NCBI RefSeq assembly: GCF_022489065.1 | Contig: NZ_JAKVTW010000003.1 | Coordinates: 1 to 64,000, forward strand | Reading direction: 5' to 3' | DNA length: 64,000 bases | Origin: Vreelandella neptunia | GTDB taxonomy: Bacteria; Pseudomonadota; Gammaproteobacteria; Pseudomonadales; Halomonadaceae | Shown here: one piece after another, positions 36,834 through 45,721 of the stretch | Position numbering within the stretch: position 1 is the stretch's first letter | Layout of the letters: every line of letters starts with the position of its first letter | Notes under the pieces: model-generated | What the model was told of the DNA's origin: nothing | The model's database searches: none | What the model saw: the letters and a program-made list of their open reading frames with translations, nothing else | Program-made: the position numbers and the translations under genes

Positions 36834-37789
36834 AGCGGCAACCCTTGGGGATATTTTTACGCGGCGCAGGGATGGGCGCCGCCGACGCAGTACCCGGTGT
36901 GTCAGGCGGGACCATTGCGTTTATTAGCGGTATTTATGAAGAGCTGATCAACACGATTAAGCAATTTGGCCCAAGCGCCATTGGTGTATGGCGGCAAGGA
37001 GGCTGGCGAGCGCTAAGCCTGCATTTGAATCTTGCCTTTCTAGTGCCGCTACTCGCAGGTGTCGCGGTAAGCCTGTTTAGCGTTGCGCACTTAGCGCTTT
37101 GGTTAATGGAGGCGCACCCACTGCTACTGGACGGGTTCTTTTTTGGTCTTGTAGCGGCCTCGGCGCTGGTGGTCGGACAAGCGAGTAGCGGGTGGAAAAT
37201 TTGGTATCTGCTGCCGTTATTGGTCGGGTTATTGCTGGCTCAGGCATTGCCGGGCATGATGCCGCTGGTGCTACTGCTGGGTAACGAAGCTTTGGTCGTC
37301 ATGGTGGCAGGTTGTATCGCTATTAGCGCCATGCTGTTACCGGGAGTGTCAGGCAGTTTTTTATTACTGACAATGGGGCTCTACGGCACCATTATGGGCG
37401 CAATTCGTAGCCTGGATATGGGCATTATTATACTGTTTGGAATGGGCTGTGTAGTTGGCTTAGCGGTGTTCTCCCGCCTACTGTCCTGGCTATTACGGCG
37501 GCACCATACGTCAACCATGCAACTGCTACTGGGGTTCATTGTCGGTTCGTTACCGGTTCTCTGGCCATGGCGTGAGCTGTTACGCTATCAAATTGGGCCA
37601 GAAGGGCAAATGATTCCATTGGAGCACCGTTATTTGTTGCCCGCTGACTATGCCGCATTGACCGGTGCCTCGGCACAAGTGGCTGGCGTTGTCGCGTTAA
37701 TGGCCGTGGGGGCGCTGATGGTTGTGTTACTTAATCGGCACGCGGATCGTCGGCCAACCGATACCAAGCTTGGCGCTGAAAAGGAGTAA
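36830..37789 (+). CDS. DUF368 membrane protein
   Basis: The 319-residue protein has about eight hydrophobic helices and the DUF368 motif GMGAADAVPGVSGGTIAF, with a second related motif LLPGVSGSFLLL in the other half, which suggests an internal repeat. DUF368 proteins have been linked to undecaprenyl phosphate translocation in other bacteria, so a role in envelope lipid-carrier recycling is plausible. Its TTG start overlaps the pcm stop by 4 bases behind AAGGAG. It sits between pcm and nlpD, a position not usual for this cluster. Confidence 0.85.
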   Translation: MKRQPLGIFLRGAGMGAADAVPGVSGGTIAFISGIYEELINTIKQFGPSAIGVWRQGGWRALSLHLNLAFLVPLLAGVAVSLFSVAHLALWLMEAHPLLLDGFFFGLVAASALVVGQASSGWKIWYLLPLLVGLLLAQALPGMMPLVLLLGNEALVVMVAGCIAISAMLLPGVSGSFLLLTMGLYGTIMGAIRSLDMGIIILFGMGCVVGLAVFSRLLSWLLRRHHTSTMQLLLGFIVGSLPVLWPWRELLRYQIGPEGQMIPLEHRYLLPADYAALTGASAQVAGVVALMAVGALMVVLLNRHADRRPTDTKLGAEKE

Positions 37790-37796
37790 GGTGTAT

Positions 37797-38876
37797 ATGC
37801 GTAAAAGTTATAGTTTTAAAGTGCTTATGATGTCGGCGCTGGCATTGGCAGTGGCTGGCTGTGCCAGCCAGCAAGGTGGAAGCCCTCAGGTGCGTGACTT
37901 AAGCCAAGCCCGCCAGGCGGTAGAAAATTCCCCACAATATACCGTTAAGGCGGGTGATACCTTGTACGGTATTGCTTGGCAGCACAATTTGGATTACCGC
38001 CAGTTGGCGTCAATCAACAATATTGATGCGCCTTATCAGATTCGACCAGGCCAGACCATTGCGCTGCGCGAAGGTGCTTCAACGGCGTCAAACACCAGTA
38101 ATCAGCCCTCTGATACCCCACGTGGCGGCGGTGCCGTGGCGACCGGGTTGAGCCCGCAAACAGCCTCTGTAGCCAGCGATGAGCAAGAGCTGGATTGGCT
38201 GCTGCCCGATGAGTCGGCGATTCAACGCAATCAGCGCCTTACCGCTGAGCGTGATGCTGTCGAGGCAGCTGAGCAAGTGTCTGCGTCCTCCTCCAGCAAT
38301 ACCTCGACGCCTACTTCTATGCCTGCACCAGAACCTGAGCCGGAGCCAGAAGTAGTGGCGGCGGCAGAGCCCGAGCCTGCCCCGGCAGCAGAGCCTGCCC
38401 AGCAACCCGCACCTCAGCCAGCATCAGAACCGCAGCCTGAAGCTGCTCCGGCCAGCCAAACGGCAAGTGCCGACCGATCTTCTCGTACCTATACACCCGC
38501 TGAAACGATCGCCTGGCAGTGGCCTGCTGATGGTAGCGTCGATGGGGCGTTTGGGCAGGGTGACAGCATCACTGCCGGGATTGATATCACCGGTGAAAAG
38601 GGGCAACCTGTAAAAGCGGCAGGGCCTGGTATCGTGGTCTACGCGGGTAGTGGCGTAAGAGGCTATGGCAATCTCATCCTTCTCAAACACAACGACCAAT
38701 TTCTGAGTGCGTATGCGCATAACGATAGCTTAAGGGTCAGTGAAAATGACGTTGTAGAGGCGGGCGAAGTCATTGCCACCATGGGGGACAGTGATGCGGA
38801 GAATGTCAGGTTGCACTTTGAGGTTCGTCGCGATGGGCAGCCTCAAGATCCCATGGATTTTCTACCTTCCCGCTAA
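37797..38876 (+). CDS. nlpD: NlpD-type LysM/M23 lipoprotein
   Basis: The 359-residue protein has a signal peptide with lipobox AVAGC, a LysM domain (about 42-90; YTVKAGDTLYGIA), a low-complexity Pro/Glu/Ala segment (about 160-230) and a C-terminal LytM domain (about 245-355). The first metal His of active M23 enzymes is replaced (AGIDITG), while LHFEVR is kept, so it is likely an activator and not a hydrolase, as E. coli NlpD is for AmiC. I prefer the ATG at 37797 to longer frames. rpoS follows 165 bases later and may be transcribed from within nlpD. Confidence 0.9.
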   Translation: MRKSYSFKVLMMSALALAVAGCASQQGGSPQVRDLSQARQAVENSPQYTVKAGDTLYGIAWQHNLDYRQLASINNIDAPYQIRPGQTIALREGASTASNTSNQPSDTPRGGGAVATGLSPQTASVASDEQELDWLLPDESAIQRNQRLTAERDAVEAAEQVSASSSSNTSTPTSMPAPEPEPEPEVVAAAEPEPAPAAEPAQQPAPQPASEPQPEAAPASQTASADRSSRTYTPAETIAWQWPADGSVDGAFGQGDSITAGIDITGEKGQPVKAAGPGIVVYAGSGVRGYGNLILLKHNDQFLSAYAHNDSLRVSENDVVEAGEVIATMGDSDAENVRLHFEVRRDGQPQDPMDFLPSR

Positions 38877-39041
38877 TGCACTCACCGTAGAGTGAGCAGC
38901 CAGCGTTGTACTTGAAAGTTGCCCGAATCGCTGTATTCGAGCGTCATATAACAATTGTCACATAACAATACGGTGTGCGTCATAGAGTGCACACCATTGA
39001 CTTTCTAAATGGCGGGTAGGCGATAAACGAGGGGTAAGGCC

Positions 39042-40016
39042 ATGAGTATGTTGGAGAAAGATCTACAGGAGGTTGACCTGGATGCTGCTGAAGAAGCGCT
39101 TGATGATACCGATGACGACATCGCGGTTGAAGAAGATGCTTTTGAGAAAGCGCTAGGGCGTGAGGATCGTCAATCGACCCAAAGCTTGGATGCAACGCAA
39201 ATCTACCTCAACGAAATCGGCTTTTCGCCACTATTGACGCCAGAAGAGGAAGTTTACTACGGCCGTCTGGCGCGCAAGGGCGACCCGTTAGGCCGCTCGC
39301 GCATGATTGAATCCAACCTGAGGCTGGTGGTAAAGATTGCCCGTCGCTATCTTAATCGTGGCTTGACGCTGCTCGATTTGATCGAAGAGGGCAACCTGGG
39401 CCTGATCAGGGCGGTTGAGAAGTTTGACCCTGAGCGGGGCTTCCGTTTCTCGACCTACGCTACGTGGTGGATTCGTCAGACCATCGAGCGGGCGCTGATG
39501 AATCAAACGCGTACGATTCGGTTGCCGATCCATGTGGTTAAAGAGCTCAATATATACCTGCGTGCGGCACGGGAGCTGACTCAGAAGTTTGACCACGAAG
39601 CCACCGCTGAAGAGATTGCCGACCACCTGGATAAGCCGGTGGAGGTGGTCAAAAAGATGCTCGGGCTTAATGAGCGGGTATCATCAGTCGATTACCCCAT
39701 GGGTGGCGAGAGCGATAAGCCGCTGATCGATACCCTGGCGGACGATGAAGTGCAGGGCCCTGAAGCACGCTTGGTGGATGGCGACGTTAAAGAGCACGTT
39801 GACCTGTGGCTGGACGAACTGAGCGAAAAACAGCGCGAAGTGGTGGTGCGACGCTTTGGCTTGCGCGGTCACGAGTCGGCAACTCTTGAAGAAGTGGGAG
39901 CCGAAATCGGTTTAACCCGCGAGCGGGTCCGTCAGATTCAAGTTGAAGCGCTTAAAAAGCTGCGCCGTTCGCTGGAGAAACAGGGCCTTTCTTTGGAAGC
40001 CTTGTTTGAAACGTAA
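39042..40016 (+). CDS. rpoS: stationary-phase sigma factor RpoS
   Basis: The 324-residue protein lacks region 1.1 and has regions 1.2 ([17 protein letters not shown]), 2 ([34 protein letters not shown]), 3 and 4 ([20 protein letters not shown]). Position after nlpD confirms the assignment against other group 2 sigma factors. It directs the general stress and stationary-phase programme. The N-terminus is strongly acidic ([16 protein letters not shown]). A terminator follows. Confidence 0.95.
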   Translation: MSMLEKDLQEVDLDAAEEALDDTDDDIAVEEDAFEKALGREDRQSTQSLDATQIYLNEIGFSPLLTPEEEVYYGRLARKGDPLGRSRMIESNLRLVVKIARRYLNRGLTLLDLIEEGNLGLIRAVEKFDPERGFRFSTYATWWIRQTIERALMNQTRTIRLPIHVVKELNIYLRAARELTQKFDHEATAEEIADHLDKPVEVVKKMLGLNERVSSVDYPMGGESDKPLIDTLADDEVQGPEARLVDGDVKEHVDLWLDELSEKQREVVVRRFGLRGHESATLEEVGAEIGLTRERVRQIQVEALKKLRRSLEKQGLSLEALFET

Positions 40017-40053
40017 GCGCACCGCAGGCGAATATTAAATGCGCCTTCCCTCT

Positions 40054-40092
40054 AAGCCGAGCAAGTACCGTTAGGGACTTACTCGGCTTTTT
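40054..40092 (+). terminator. intrinsic terminator after rpoS
   Basis: AAGCCGAGCAAGT pairs with ACTTACTCGGCTT (one mismatch) around a 10-base loop and is followed by a T run. Confidence 0.8.
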
Positions 40093-40102
40093 ATCGCTAA
40101 AT

Positions 40103-40130
40103 GCTTATTAATAAACAGCTATTAATAAGC
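40103..40130. repeat. perfect 11-bp inverted repeat upstream of alr
   Basis: GCTTATTAATA (40103-40113) and TATTAATAAGC (40120-40130) are exact complements with a 6-base centre. The site is 34 bases before the alr start, so it may be an operator. The AT-rich direct repeat ATTAATAA inside it recurs with a 14-base period. Confidence 0.8.
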
Positions 40131-40163
40131 GGTTATTGATCAATCAGGTAAGTGAGAAAGCCC

Positions 40164-41264
40164 ATGCGCCCCCTTGTGGCCGATATTGATCTCGACGCCC
40201 TGCGTCATAACTATCAATTGGCGTGCCGCTGTGCGCCACAAAGCCGCTCCGTGGCAGTGATCAAAGCTGACGCTTATGGTCACGGCGCACTGGCTTGCGC
40301 CCAAGCGCTAGAGGAGCATGCGCCGGCCTTTGCTGTCGCCTGTATTGAAGAGGCCCTCGCGCTGCGCCAGGGCGGCATTACCCAACCTATTATTCTACTG
40401 GAGGGCATCTTCAGCGCCGACGAGCTGTCGCTGGTAGATACCCACGGTTTTTGGATTGCGGTGCATACCCAGTGGCAGGTAGATACCCTGCTAGCGGCAA
40501 CCCCGCGCCAGCCTATTCCAGTATGGTTGAAAGTTGACTCAGGCATGCATCGCCTGGGCTTTGATATTGATGAGGCCGCTGCCATTTGGGGCCAATTGAG
40601 TGCCGCACCGAGTGTGGCAACGCTCCATCTAATGAGCCACTTCGCTACCGCCGATGCGCACGATAATCACTATTTTAGTCAGCAAATGGCGCAGCTTGAG
40701 ACGCTTGCCAGAGAATTAGAGGCGCCGCTTTGCCTAGCTAATTCACCGGCTACGCTGGCGTGGCCAATCGCCCATGGCGACTGGAACCGACCTGGGGTCA
40801 TGCTCTACGGCAGCGACCCTTTGGAAGTGGCTAATGAAATTACCCAGCAATTGCAGCCGGTGATGACCCTACGCTCGGAAATTATTGCCCTGCGCGAGCT
40901 GGAAAAGGGCGAACCCGTGGGTTACAGCGGGCGCTGGCGTGCACCGCGGCGCTCACTCATTGCCGTGGTCGCTTGCGGCTATGGCGATGGCTACGACCGT
41001 CATGCGGTGGACGGCACGCCGGTATTGGTCAACGGCCAGCGCTGCGCAATTGCCGGTAAAGTCTCCATGGATATGTTGACCGTTGATGTGACCGATGTTC
41101 CCGGTGCCGCGATTGGCAGCGAGGTCATACTGTGGGGCAAGGCTAGCAACGGCGAGATACTGTCGGTGGATGAAGTGGCACGCTGCTGCGATACGATCAG
41201 CTATACGCTCTTAACGGGGGTACTGCCCAGAGCGCCCCGGCGTTATCATGGGCGTTCTGATTAA
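40164..41264 (+). CDS. alr: alanine racemase
   Basis: The 366-residue PLP enzyme has the cofactor Lys in VAVIKADAYGHGA near residue 37 and the second catalytic Tyr in ACGYGDGYDRH near residue 275. It interconverts L- and D-alanine for peptidoglycan. No dadA gene is nearby, so I use alr instead of dadX. I start at the ATG at 40164; an in-frame GTG at 40152 would add four residues. The acyltransferase gene follows 12 bases later. Confidence 0.93.
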   Translation: MRPLVADIDLDALRHNYQLACRCAPQSRSVAVIKADAYGHGALACAQALEEHAPAFAVACIEEALALRQGGITQPIILLEGIFSADELSLVDTHGFWIAVHTQWQVDTLLAATPRQPIPVWLKVDSGMHRLGFDIDEAAAIWGQLSAAPSVATLHLMSHFATADAHDNHYFSQQMAQLETLARELEAPLCLANSPATLAWPIAHGDWNRPGVMLYGSDPLEVANEITQQLQPVMTLRSEIIALRELEKGEPVGYSGRWRAPRRSLIAVVACGYGDGYDRHAVDGTPVLVNGQRCAIAGKVSMDMLTVDVTDVPGAAIGSEVILWGKASNGEILSVDEVARCCDTISYTLLTGVLPRAPRRYHGRSD

Positions 41265-41276
41265 ACGGTTTTTTCT

Positions 41277-42191
41277 ATGTCGAGATCACGCTACCCGCGT
41301 TCGTTTGCTCATCCACGTTACTGGCCTACTTGGCTCGGGATTGGTGCCATGTATGTCGCCGCCTGGCTGCCCTGGCGGTTAAAAATGGCCATTGGCAAAG
41401 GGCTGGGATTGCTCGCGTGGCGCTTTGCCAAGCGGCGGCGACGCATTACTGACACCAACATCGCGCTTTGCTTCCCAGAGAAAAGTGCCGAACAACAGCA
41501 TCAGCTTGTCAAAGGTACTTTCATTGCCAATGGCATTGGCCTTGTTGAAACCGCGACGGGCTGGTGTCGTGATGGAGAAAGCTTGCGCCACCGAGTGGCC
41601 TATATCGGCGAAGAGCACATGGCCCGCGCAGCAGCGCGGGGTAAAGGTGTCATCGTTATCGGTGTTCACTTTTCGACACTCGATTTAGGCGGTGCCCTGC
41701 ACTCACTTTTTTTCTCAGCCGACGCAGTTTATCGACCGCATAATAACCCGCTGTTTGAACGCTTTATGACCCGAGCCCGTGGTCGTAATTTTGGTGTCGC
41801 CATCGATCGATATGACCTGCGCGGTGCGGTGCGTCAGCTTAAAAAGGGGCGCATGGTGTGGTATTCACCGGATCAGGATTTTGGTCGCGATGTCAGTGTG
41901 TTTGCACCGCTGTTCGGCCAGCAGGCTGCCACTATCCGCTTAACGGCAAAGCTTGCGCGTATGACCGGCGCATCGGTAGTGCCAATGATGTTTCATCGCA
42001 ATCCCGATAATGCGACCTATACCATTGAGAGCCTGCCTGCTTTAGAAGGTTTTCCAAGCAACGACGAGGTTGCGGATGCGACAAAGGTCAATCAGTTTAT
42101 TGAGCAGGCAATTCGCAAGCACCCGGAGCAGTATCTGTGGTTACACCGGCGCTTTAAAACGCGTCCTGAAGGCGAACCAAGCGTTTATTAA
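41277..42191 (+). CDS. LpxL/LpxM-type lipid A acyltransferase
   Basis: The 304-residue protein has an N-terminal membrane anchor (about 18-38) and the acyltransferase motif HFSTLD (HX4D) near residue 130. Later motifs are WYSPDQDFGR and the C-terminal YLWLHRRFKTRPEGE. It adds a secondary acyl chain to Kdo2-lipid IVA at the inner membrane, but laurate, myristate or palmitoleate preference cannot be told. It is close to alr and probably cotranscribed. No ribosome site stands out before the ATG. Confidence 0.88.
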   Translation: MSRSRYPRSFAHPRYWPTWLGIGAMYVAAWLPWRLKMAIGKGLGLLAWRFAKRRRRITDTNIALCFPEKSAEQQHQLVKGTFIANGIGLVETATGWCRDGESLRHRVAYIGEEHMARAAARGKGVIVIGVHFSTLDLGGALHSLFFSADAVYRPHNNPLFERFMTRARGRNFGVAIDRYDLRGAVRQLKKGRMVWYSPDQDFGRDVSVFAPLFGQQAATIRLTAKLARMTGASVVPMMFHRNPDNATYTIESLPALEGFPSNDEVADATKVNQFIEQAIRKHPEQYLWLHRRFKTRPEGEPSVY

Positions 42192-42208
42192 CGGCGATAG
42201 CCCTTCCT

Positions 42209-42292
42209 GTTATCGCGAGCGAAGCGCGGCGATCTGGGCTTGAGTGCCACCGGAGGTAGAGATTGCTTCGTCGCAGGCTCCTTGCAATGACA
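42209..42292. repeat. palindromic MITE-like intergenic element
   Basis: The left arm starts TGTTATCGCGAGCGAAGCG and the right arm ends GGCTCCTTGCAATGACA; as a reverse complement the right arm begins TGTCATTGCAAGGAGCC and contains GACGAAGCAATCT. The arms match imperfectly over about 28 bases around a spacer. The pattern, TGTCATTGCGAG followed by GAAGCAATCT, resembles widely dispersed short bacterial repeats. Confidence 0.65.
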
Positions 42293-42322
42293 TGTAAGTC
42301 AGTATATTTAGTTGATATGAAA

Positions 42323-42348
42323 AAAAAGCCAGCGTCAGCTGGCTTTTT
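42323..42348. terminator. bidirectional terminator between the LpxL-type gene and speD
   Basis: AAAAAGCCAGC and GCTGGCTTTTT form a perfect 11-bp stem around GTCA. The A run and T run allow it to work for both convergent genes. Confidence 0.88.
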
Positions 42349-42366
42349 GGCGTTTCGATACAGCAG

Positions 42367-43161
42367 TTAGTCCAGATTGCGGGAGTAAAAAATTTCTAGC
42401 ATCTCTTTGCGCAAACGGCTTTCAATATCGCGTGCTTCTTCAAAGGTAATATCACGGCGAGACGTGCCGAACAGATAGTTATCCAGCTCGAAGTCTTTAA
42501 GCAGCATCTTGGTGTGGAACATGTTTTCCTGATACACGTTTACATCCATCATCTGATACGCATGCTTAGTATCTTCTGCAAGGTAGTCTTGAATGGAAGT
42601 AATGCCGTGATCGATAAACAGTTTTTTACCATCTACATCACGGGTAAAGCCACGCACCCGGTAGTCCATGGTAACAATGTCGGAGTCGAAGCTGTGGATC
42701 AGGTAGTTCAGCGCTTTTAGCGGGCTGATATGACCGCAGGTAGAAACATCGATATCCAGTCGGAAGGTGCTGATGCCATTGTCAGGGTGCGACTCAGGGT
42801 AACTATGCACCGTCACGTGACTTTTATCCAAGTGCCCAACCACTGTTTCTGGCAGTGGGCCGGGGCCCGGTTTAATCTGTTCAGGCGCCGCTTCGTCTAG
42901 CTCATGTTCGGCAATCAAAATCGTCACGCTTGCGCCATGGGGCTCGTAGTCCTGGCGGGCGATATTCAGCACATGAGCGCCGATAATATTGGTGACGTCT
43001 TTAAGAATCTGCGTCAAACGTTCGGCGTTGTAGAGCTCATCGATATAGTCGATATAAGCCGCACGCTGCTCTTCGGTTTTGGCGTAACAGATGTCGTAAA
43101 TGTTGAAGCTCAACGAGCTGGTCAGGTTATTAAACCCGTGGAGTCGGAGATTGTCTGTCAC
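42367..43161 (-). CDS. speD: S-adenosylmethionine decarboxylase proenzyme
   Basis: The 264-residue protein is of the E. coli class 1A type. The self-cleavage site is expected at Lys113-Ser114 in [17 protein letters not shown], making a pyruvoyl group on the new Ser. The conserved [15 protein letters not shown] segment follows. It supplies decarboxylated SAM for spermidine synthesis. The start is a GTG at 43161 behind GGGAGG. speE is not adjacent here, unlike in E. coli. It ends at a bidirectional terminator. Confidence 0.94.
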   Translation of the reverse strand: MTDNLRLHGFNNLTSSLSFNIYDICYAKTEEQRAAYIDYIDELYNAERLTQILKDVTNIIGAHVLNIARQDYEPHGASVTILIAEHELDEAAPEQIKPGPGPLPETVVGHLDKSHVTVHSYPESHPDNGISTFRLDIDVSTCGHISPLKALNYLIHSFDSDIVTMDYRVRGFTRDVDGKKLFIDHGITSIQDYLAEDTKHAYQMMDVNVYQENMFHTKMLLKDFELDNYLFGTSRRDITFEEARDIESRLRKEMLEIFYSRNLD

Positions 43162-43420
43162 GTCCGAACCTCCCTGTGGCAGATGAAGACACCCCGACGA
43201 GCCAGCGCCGGAACCGATAAGACGTTGCCATCATTGCTGCGGCGTAACTTTACAAGCGTAAGCAGGGGAGTCACGACACAGTTAAAGGCGAAACGAGCGG
43301 GCGTATTATGCCCTTCCAGGCGGTGTGTTGCATCCGACTGAACTACTTTTTTTGCCGCCGCGGTTAGGCGAGCGGCAAGGTGAGGCAAAAATGATGCGCG
43401 TTGGGCGCGCAAAAAACGGC

Positions 43421-43840
43421 TCAAGCCTCAATAATCTCAAAAGAGTGAGTGATCTCTACACCGCCATTAACCAGCATGATAGACGCACTGCAGTATTTTT
43501 CAGCGGAGAGTTCGACGGCGCGCTGCACCTGCTTCTCTTTCAATGCTCGCCCGGTTACCACGAAATGCACGTGGATCTTGGTAAATACGGCGGGCACTTC
43601 ATCGGCGCGTTCGGCATCAAGCTCGGCCACGCAATCGGTGACATTGGCGCGCGCTTTATCGAGAATGTTCAAGATATCAAAAGCGGTACAGCTGCCCATG
43701 CCCATCAGCAGCATTTCCATTGGGCGAGGACCCGTGTTGCGGCCTCCGTGATCCGGTGGGCCGTCGATGACAACGCTGTGGCCGCTACCGGATTCCGCCA
43801 CAAATTGACGGCCTTCTGTCCATTTTACCCGTGCTTTCAC
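43421..43840 (-). CDS. OsmC family protein (YhfA-like)
   Basis: The 139-residue protein has two conserved cysteines, in MGMGSCTAFDI and in EKYCSASIML, as in OsmC/Ohr thiol peroxidases. Sequence order fits the YhfA subgroup, for which the substrate is not settled. It is probably a soluble dimer. The GTG start at 43840 follows GGAGAGC. It shares direction with speD, but a 259-base gap lies between them. Confidence 0.85.
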   Translation of the reverse strand: MKARVKWTEGRQFVAESGSGHSVVIDGPPDHGGRNTGPRPMEMLLMGMGSCTAFDILNILDKARANVTDCVAELDAERADEVPAVFTKIHVHFVVTGRALKEKQVQRAVELSAEKYCSASIMLVNGGVEITHSFEIIEA

Positions 43841-43978
43841 GCTGCTCTCCTCATCTAGGCGACGAAAGGTAAGTCGCGCAGCATAACATTTCTTGGCCTG
43901 CGCGCCTTACTTCCCAGCTGCTCTTATCTTTTCCGTTTCTTATAACGGACGGGCCCGCCGCTATACCAGAAAGCCAGG

Positions 43979-44644
43979 TTAGCCACGTTGATGTAACTGA
44001 CTTTCCAGCTCGGCAAGTCGTTCAGGGGTGCCTACATCGACCCAATGCCCAGTATAACGTTCACCGCTCACCCGTTGGTCATCTATAGCGTCCCTAAGCA
44101 GAGGTGCCAGCGCAAAGGCGCCCGGATGCTGCCCGGCTAACAGCGCGGGGTGGATAATGCCAATACCCGCGTAAGTGAATCGCTGGGTATCGGTTTGAAT
44201 AACACGCCCGTCAGTTAACCCAAAATCTCCGCTTGGATGATGGGGTGGATTATCCACCAACATCAGGTGGGCTAAGTCCTCATCTTGCAGTAGGCGTTGG
44301 TCGGGAAGCGCTTCGCACCACACATCGCCGTTGATAAGTAGAAACGGCGCTTCTCCCAGCAACGGTAGGGCCTGCTGAATGCCGCCGCCGGTTTCCAGCG
44401 GCGCTGTTTCTCGACTCCAATGAATGCGTAGTCCGTAGTTATCGCCGCTACCAAGGGCCTGGATAATCTGTTCGGCACGGTAGCTGACATTGATGACGAC
44501 TTCATGAATCCCTGCCTCGCGAAGCCGCTCCAAGTGATGCACGATGAGTGGCTTACCCGCCACAGGCAGTAGCGGCTTGGGGCAGTGGTCGGTGAGCGGG
44601 CGCATCCGTTTGCCAAGACCTGCGGCCAGAATCATCGCTCTCAT
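43979..44644 (-). CDS. murU: N-acetylmuramate alpha-1-phosphate uridylyltransferase
   Basis: The 221-residue nucleotidyltransferase begins MRAMILAAGLGKRMRPLTD and continues CPKPLLPVAGKPLI, with the metal Asp in LLINGDVWCE. It converts MurNAc-1-P to UDP-MurNAc in the peptidoglycan recycling route of Pseudomonas. The ATG at 44644 overlaps the amgK stop by 4 bases, so the pair is coupled; longer starts run into amgK. The partner gene next door strongly supports the assignment. Confidence 0.92.
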   Translation of the reverse strand: MRAMILAAGLGKRMRPLTDHCPKPLLPVAGKPLIVHHLERLREAGIHEVVINVSYRAEQIIQALGSGDNYGLRIHWSRETAPLETGGGIQQALPLLGEAPFLLINGDVWCEALPDQRLLQDEDLAHLMLVDNPPHHPSGDFGLTDGRVIQTDTQRFTYAGIGIIHPALLAGQHPGAFALAPLLRDAIDDQRVSGERYTGHWVDVGTPERLAELESQLHQRG

Positions 44645-45651
44645 AAGCCTGTTTCCTTTAGCCGCTGCATGATGGCGGGTCGTAAGGTGAGCTGGACCCA
44701 CTCTGCAAACGCTGCCTGATCAGGAAGCGATGAGAGACTATCCTCCAGATGATCCAAAAAGTGCGGCAGCCGCTCAAGGTAGCCATTTTTTTGATCACGC
44801 AGCGTTAACCGACAGAAAATTCCCAGTACTTTTAGCGAGCGCTGGGCGGCCATGGCGTGACATTGAGCCAGAAAGGTTGCTGAGTCGACGCGGGTGGTAA
44901 GCCTGCCGTCGCGGCGCGCCTGCTGATAAAACTCGCTTACGAAATGGGCAAACTGCTGGCTATTAAAACGGCAGTAGCGGCCGCGTAGAAGTGAGATAAC
45001 GTCATAGCTGAGTGGTCCCGCTACCGCGTCTTGGAAGTCAATCATAAATAGGCGCTGGTCGTGTACCATCAGGTTCATGGCATCAAAATCACGGTGCACG
45101 CTGACAACCGGCTGTGCTAACGCCTGCTGAATAAGGCTTTCGCGTAGGCTAGGCCAACTTTCCGGGAGAGGTAGTTTTAACCAAGCGTTAAGACACCATT
45201 CGGGGAAAAGGTCGAGCTCCCGGCCCAGTAGCGCCGAGTCATAAGCGGGCAATGATTCAGGGCTGGCGCGGTTTTGCAGTTCAGCGATCAGTGTGAGCGC
45301 CTGCGCGTGATAAGCCTGTATGGTAGCGTCATCGATGAAGAGATGCTGTAGCGGCGTGCTGCCTAAATCGTCGAGTAGTAGGAAGCCATCCGCTAAGTTG
45401 GCGGCATGCACTCTGGGTACCGGCAGCCCGGCACTGTGCCAACGCTGGGCGATGGTCACAAAAGGCTGTGAATCCTCTTGTTCCGGAGGGGCATCCATGA
45501 CCACTTGGGTGGTACCGTTGGGTAGCGTTAAACGAAAATAGCGCCGAAAACTCGCATCCCCTACAGCAGATGAAAGTAAAATGTCGGCCTCAGAAAGGCC
45601 GTTTTGTTGGGCAGCCCACGTGGTGAGGGCGTTAATCCGATAAGAGGACAT
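44641..45651 (-). CDS. amgK: N-acetylmuramate/N-acetylglucosamine kinase
   Basis: The 336-residue protein belongs to the aminoglycoside phosphotransferase-like fold, with the catalytic motif VHRDFDAMNLMV and metal motif MIDFQDAVAGPLSYD. AmgK phosphorylates the anomeric position of MurNAc and GlcNAc, and MurU then uses the product; the shortcut bypasses de novo MurNAc synthesis. The ATG at 45651 follows GGAGC. It is divergent from lptD, as in Pseudomonas, with 70 bases between the starts. Confidence 0.92.
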   Translation of the reverse strand: MSSYRINALTTWAAQQNGLSEADILLSSAVGDASFRRYFRLTLPNGTTQVVMDAPPEQEDSQPFVTIAQRWHSAGLPVPRVHAANLADGFLLLDDLGSTPLQHLFIDDATIQAYHAQALTLIAELQNRASPESLPAYDSALLGRELDLFPEWCLNAWLKLPLPESWPSLRESLIQQALAQPVVSVHRDFDAMNLMVHDQRLFMIDFQDAVAGPLSYDVISLLRGRYCRFNSQQFAHFVSEFYQQARRDGRLTTRVDSATFLAQCHAMAAQRSLKVLGIFCRLTLRDQKNGYLERLPHFLDHLEDSLSSLPDQAAFAEWVQLTLRPAIMQRLKETGL

Positions 45652-45721
45652 GCAAGCTCCTTGCTGGTCGGGCATCATGCGGGCTGTATAATACCGATTC
45701 TGGATGCCAAGGATAACGAAC

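Noticed and set aside
43158-43424. An 88-codon minus-strand frame between speD and the OsmC gene
   Set aside because: Its composition (Arg/Ala/Leu) lacks any recognisable domain, and it overlaps the ribosome site and start of speD.
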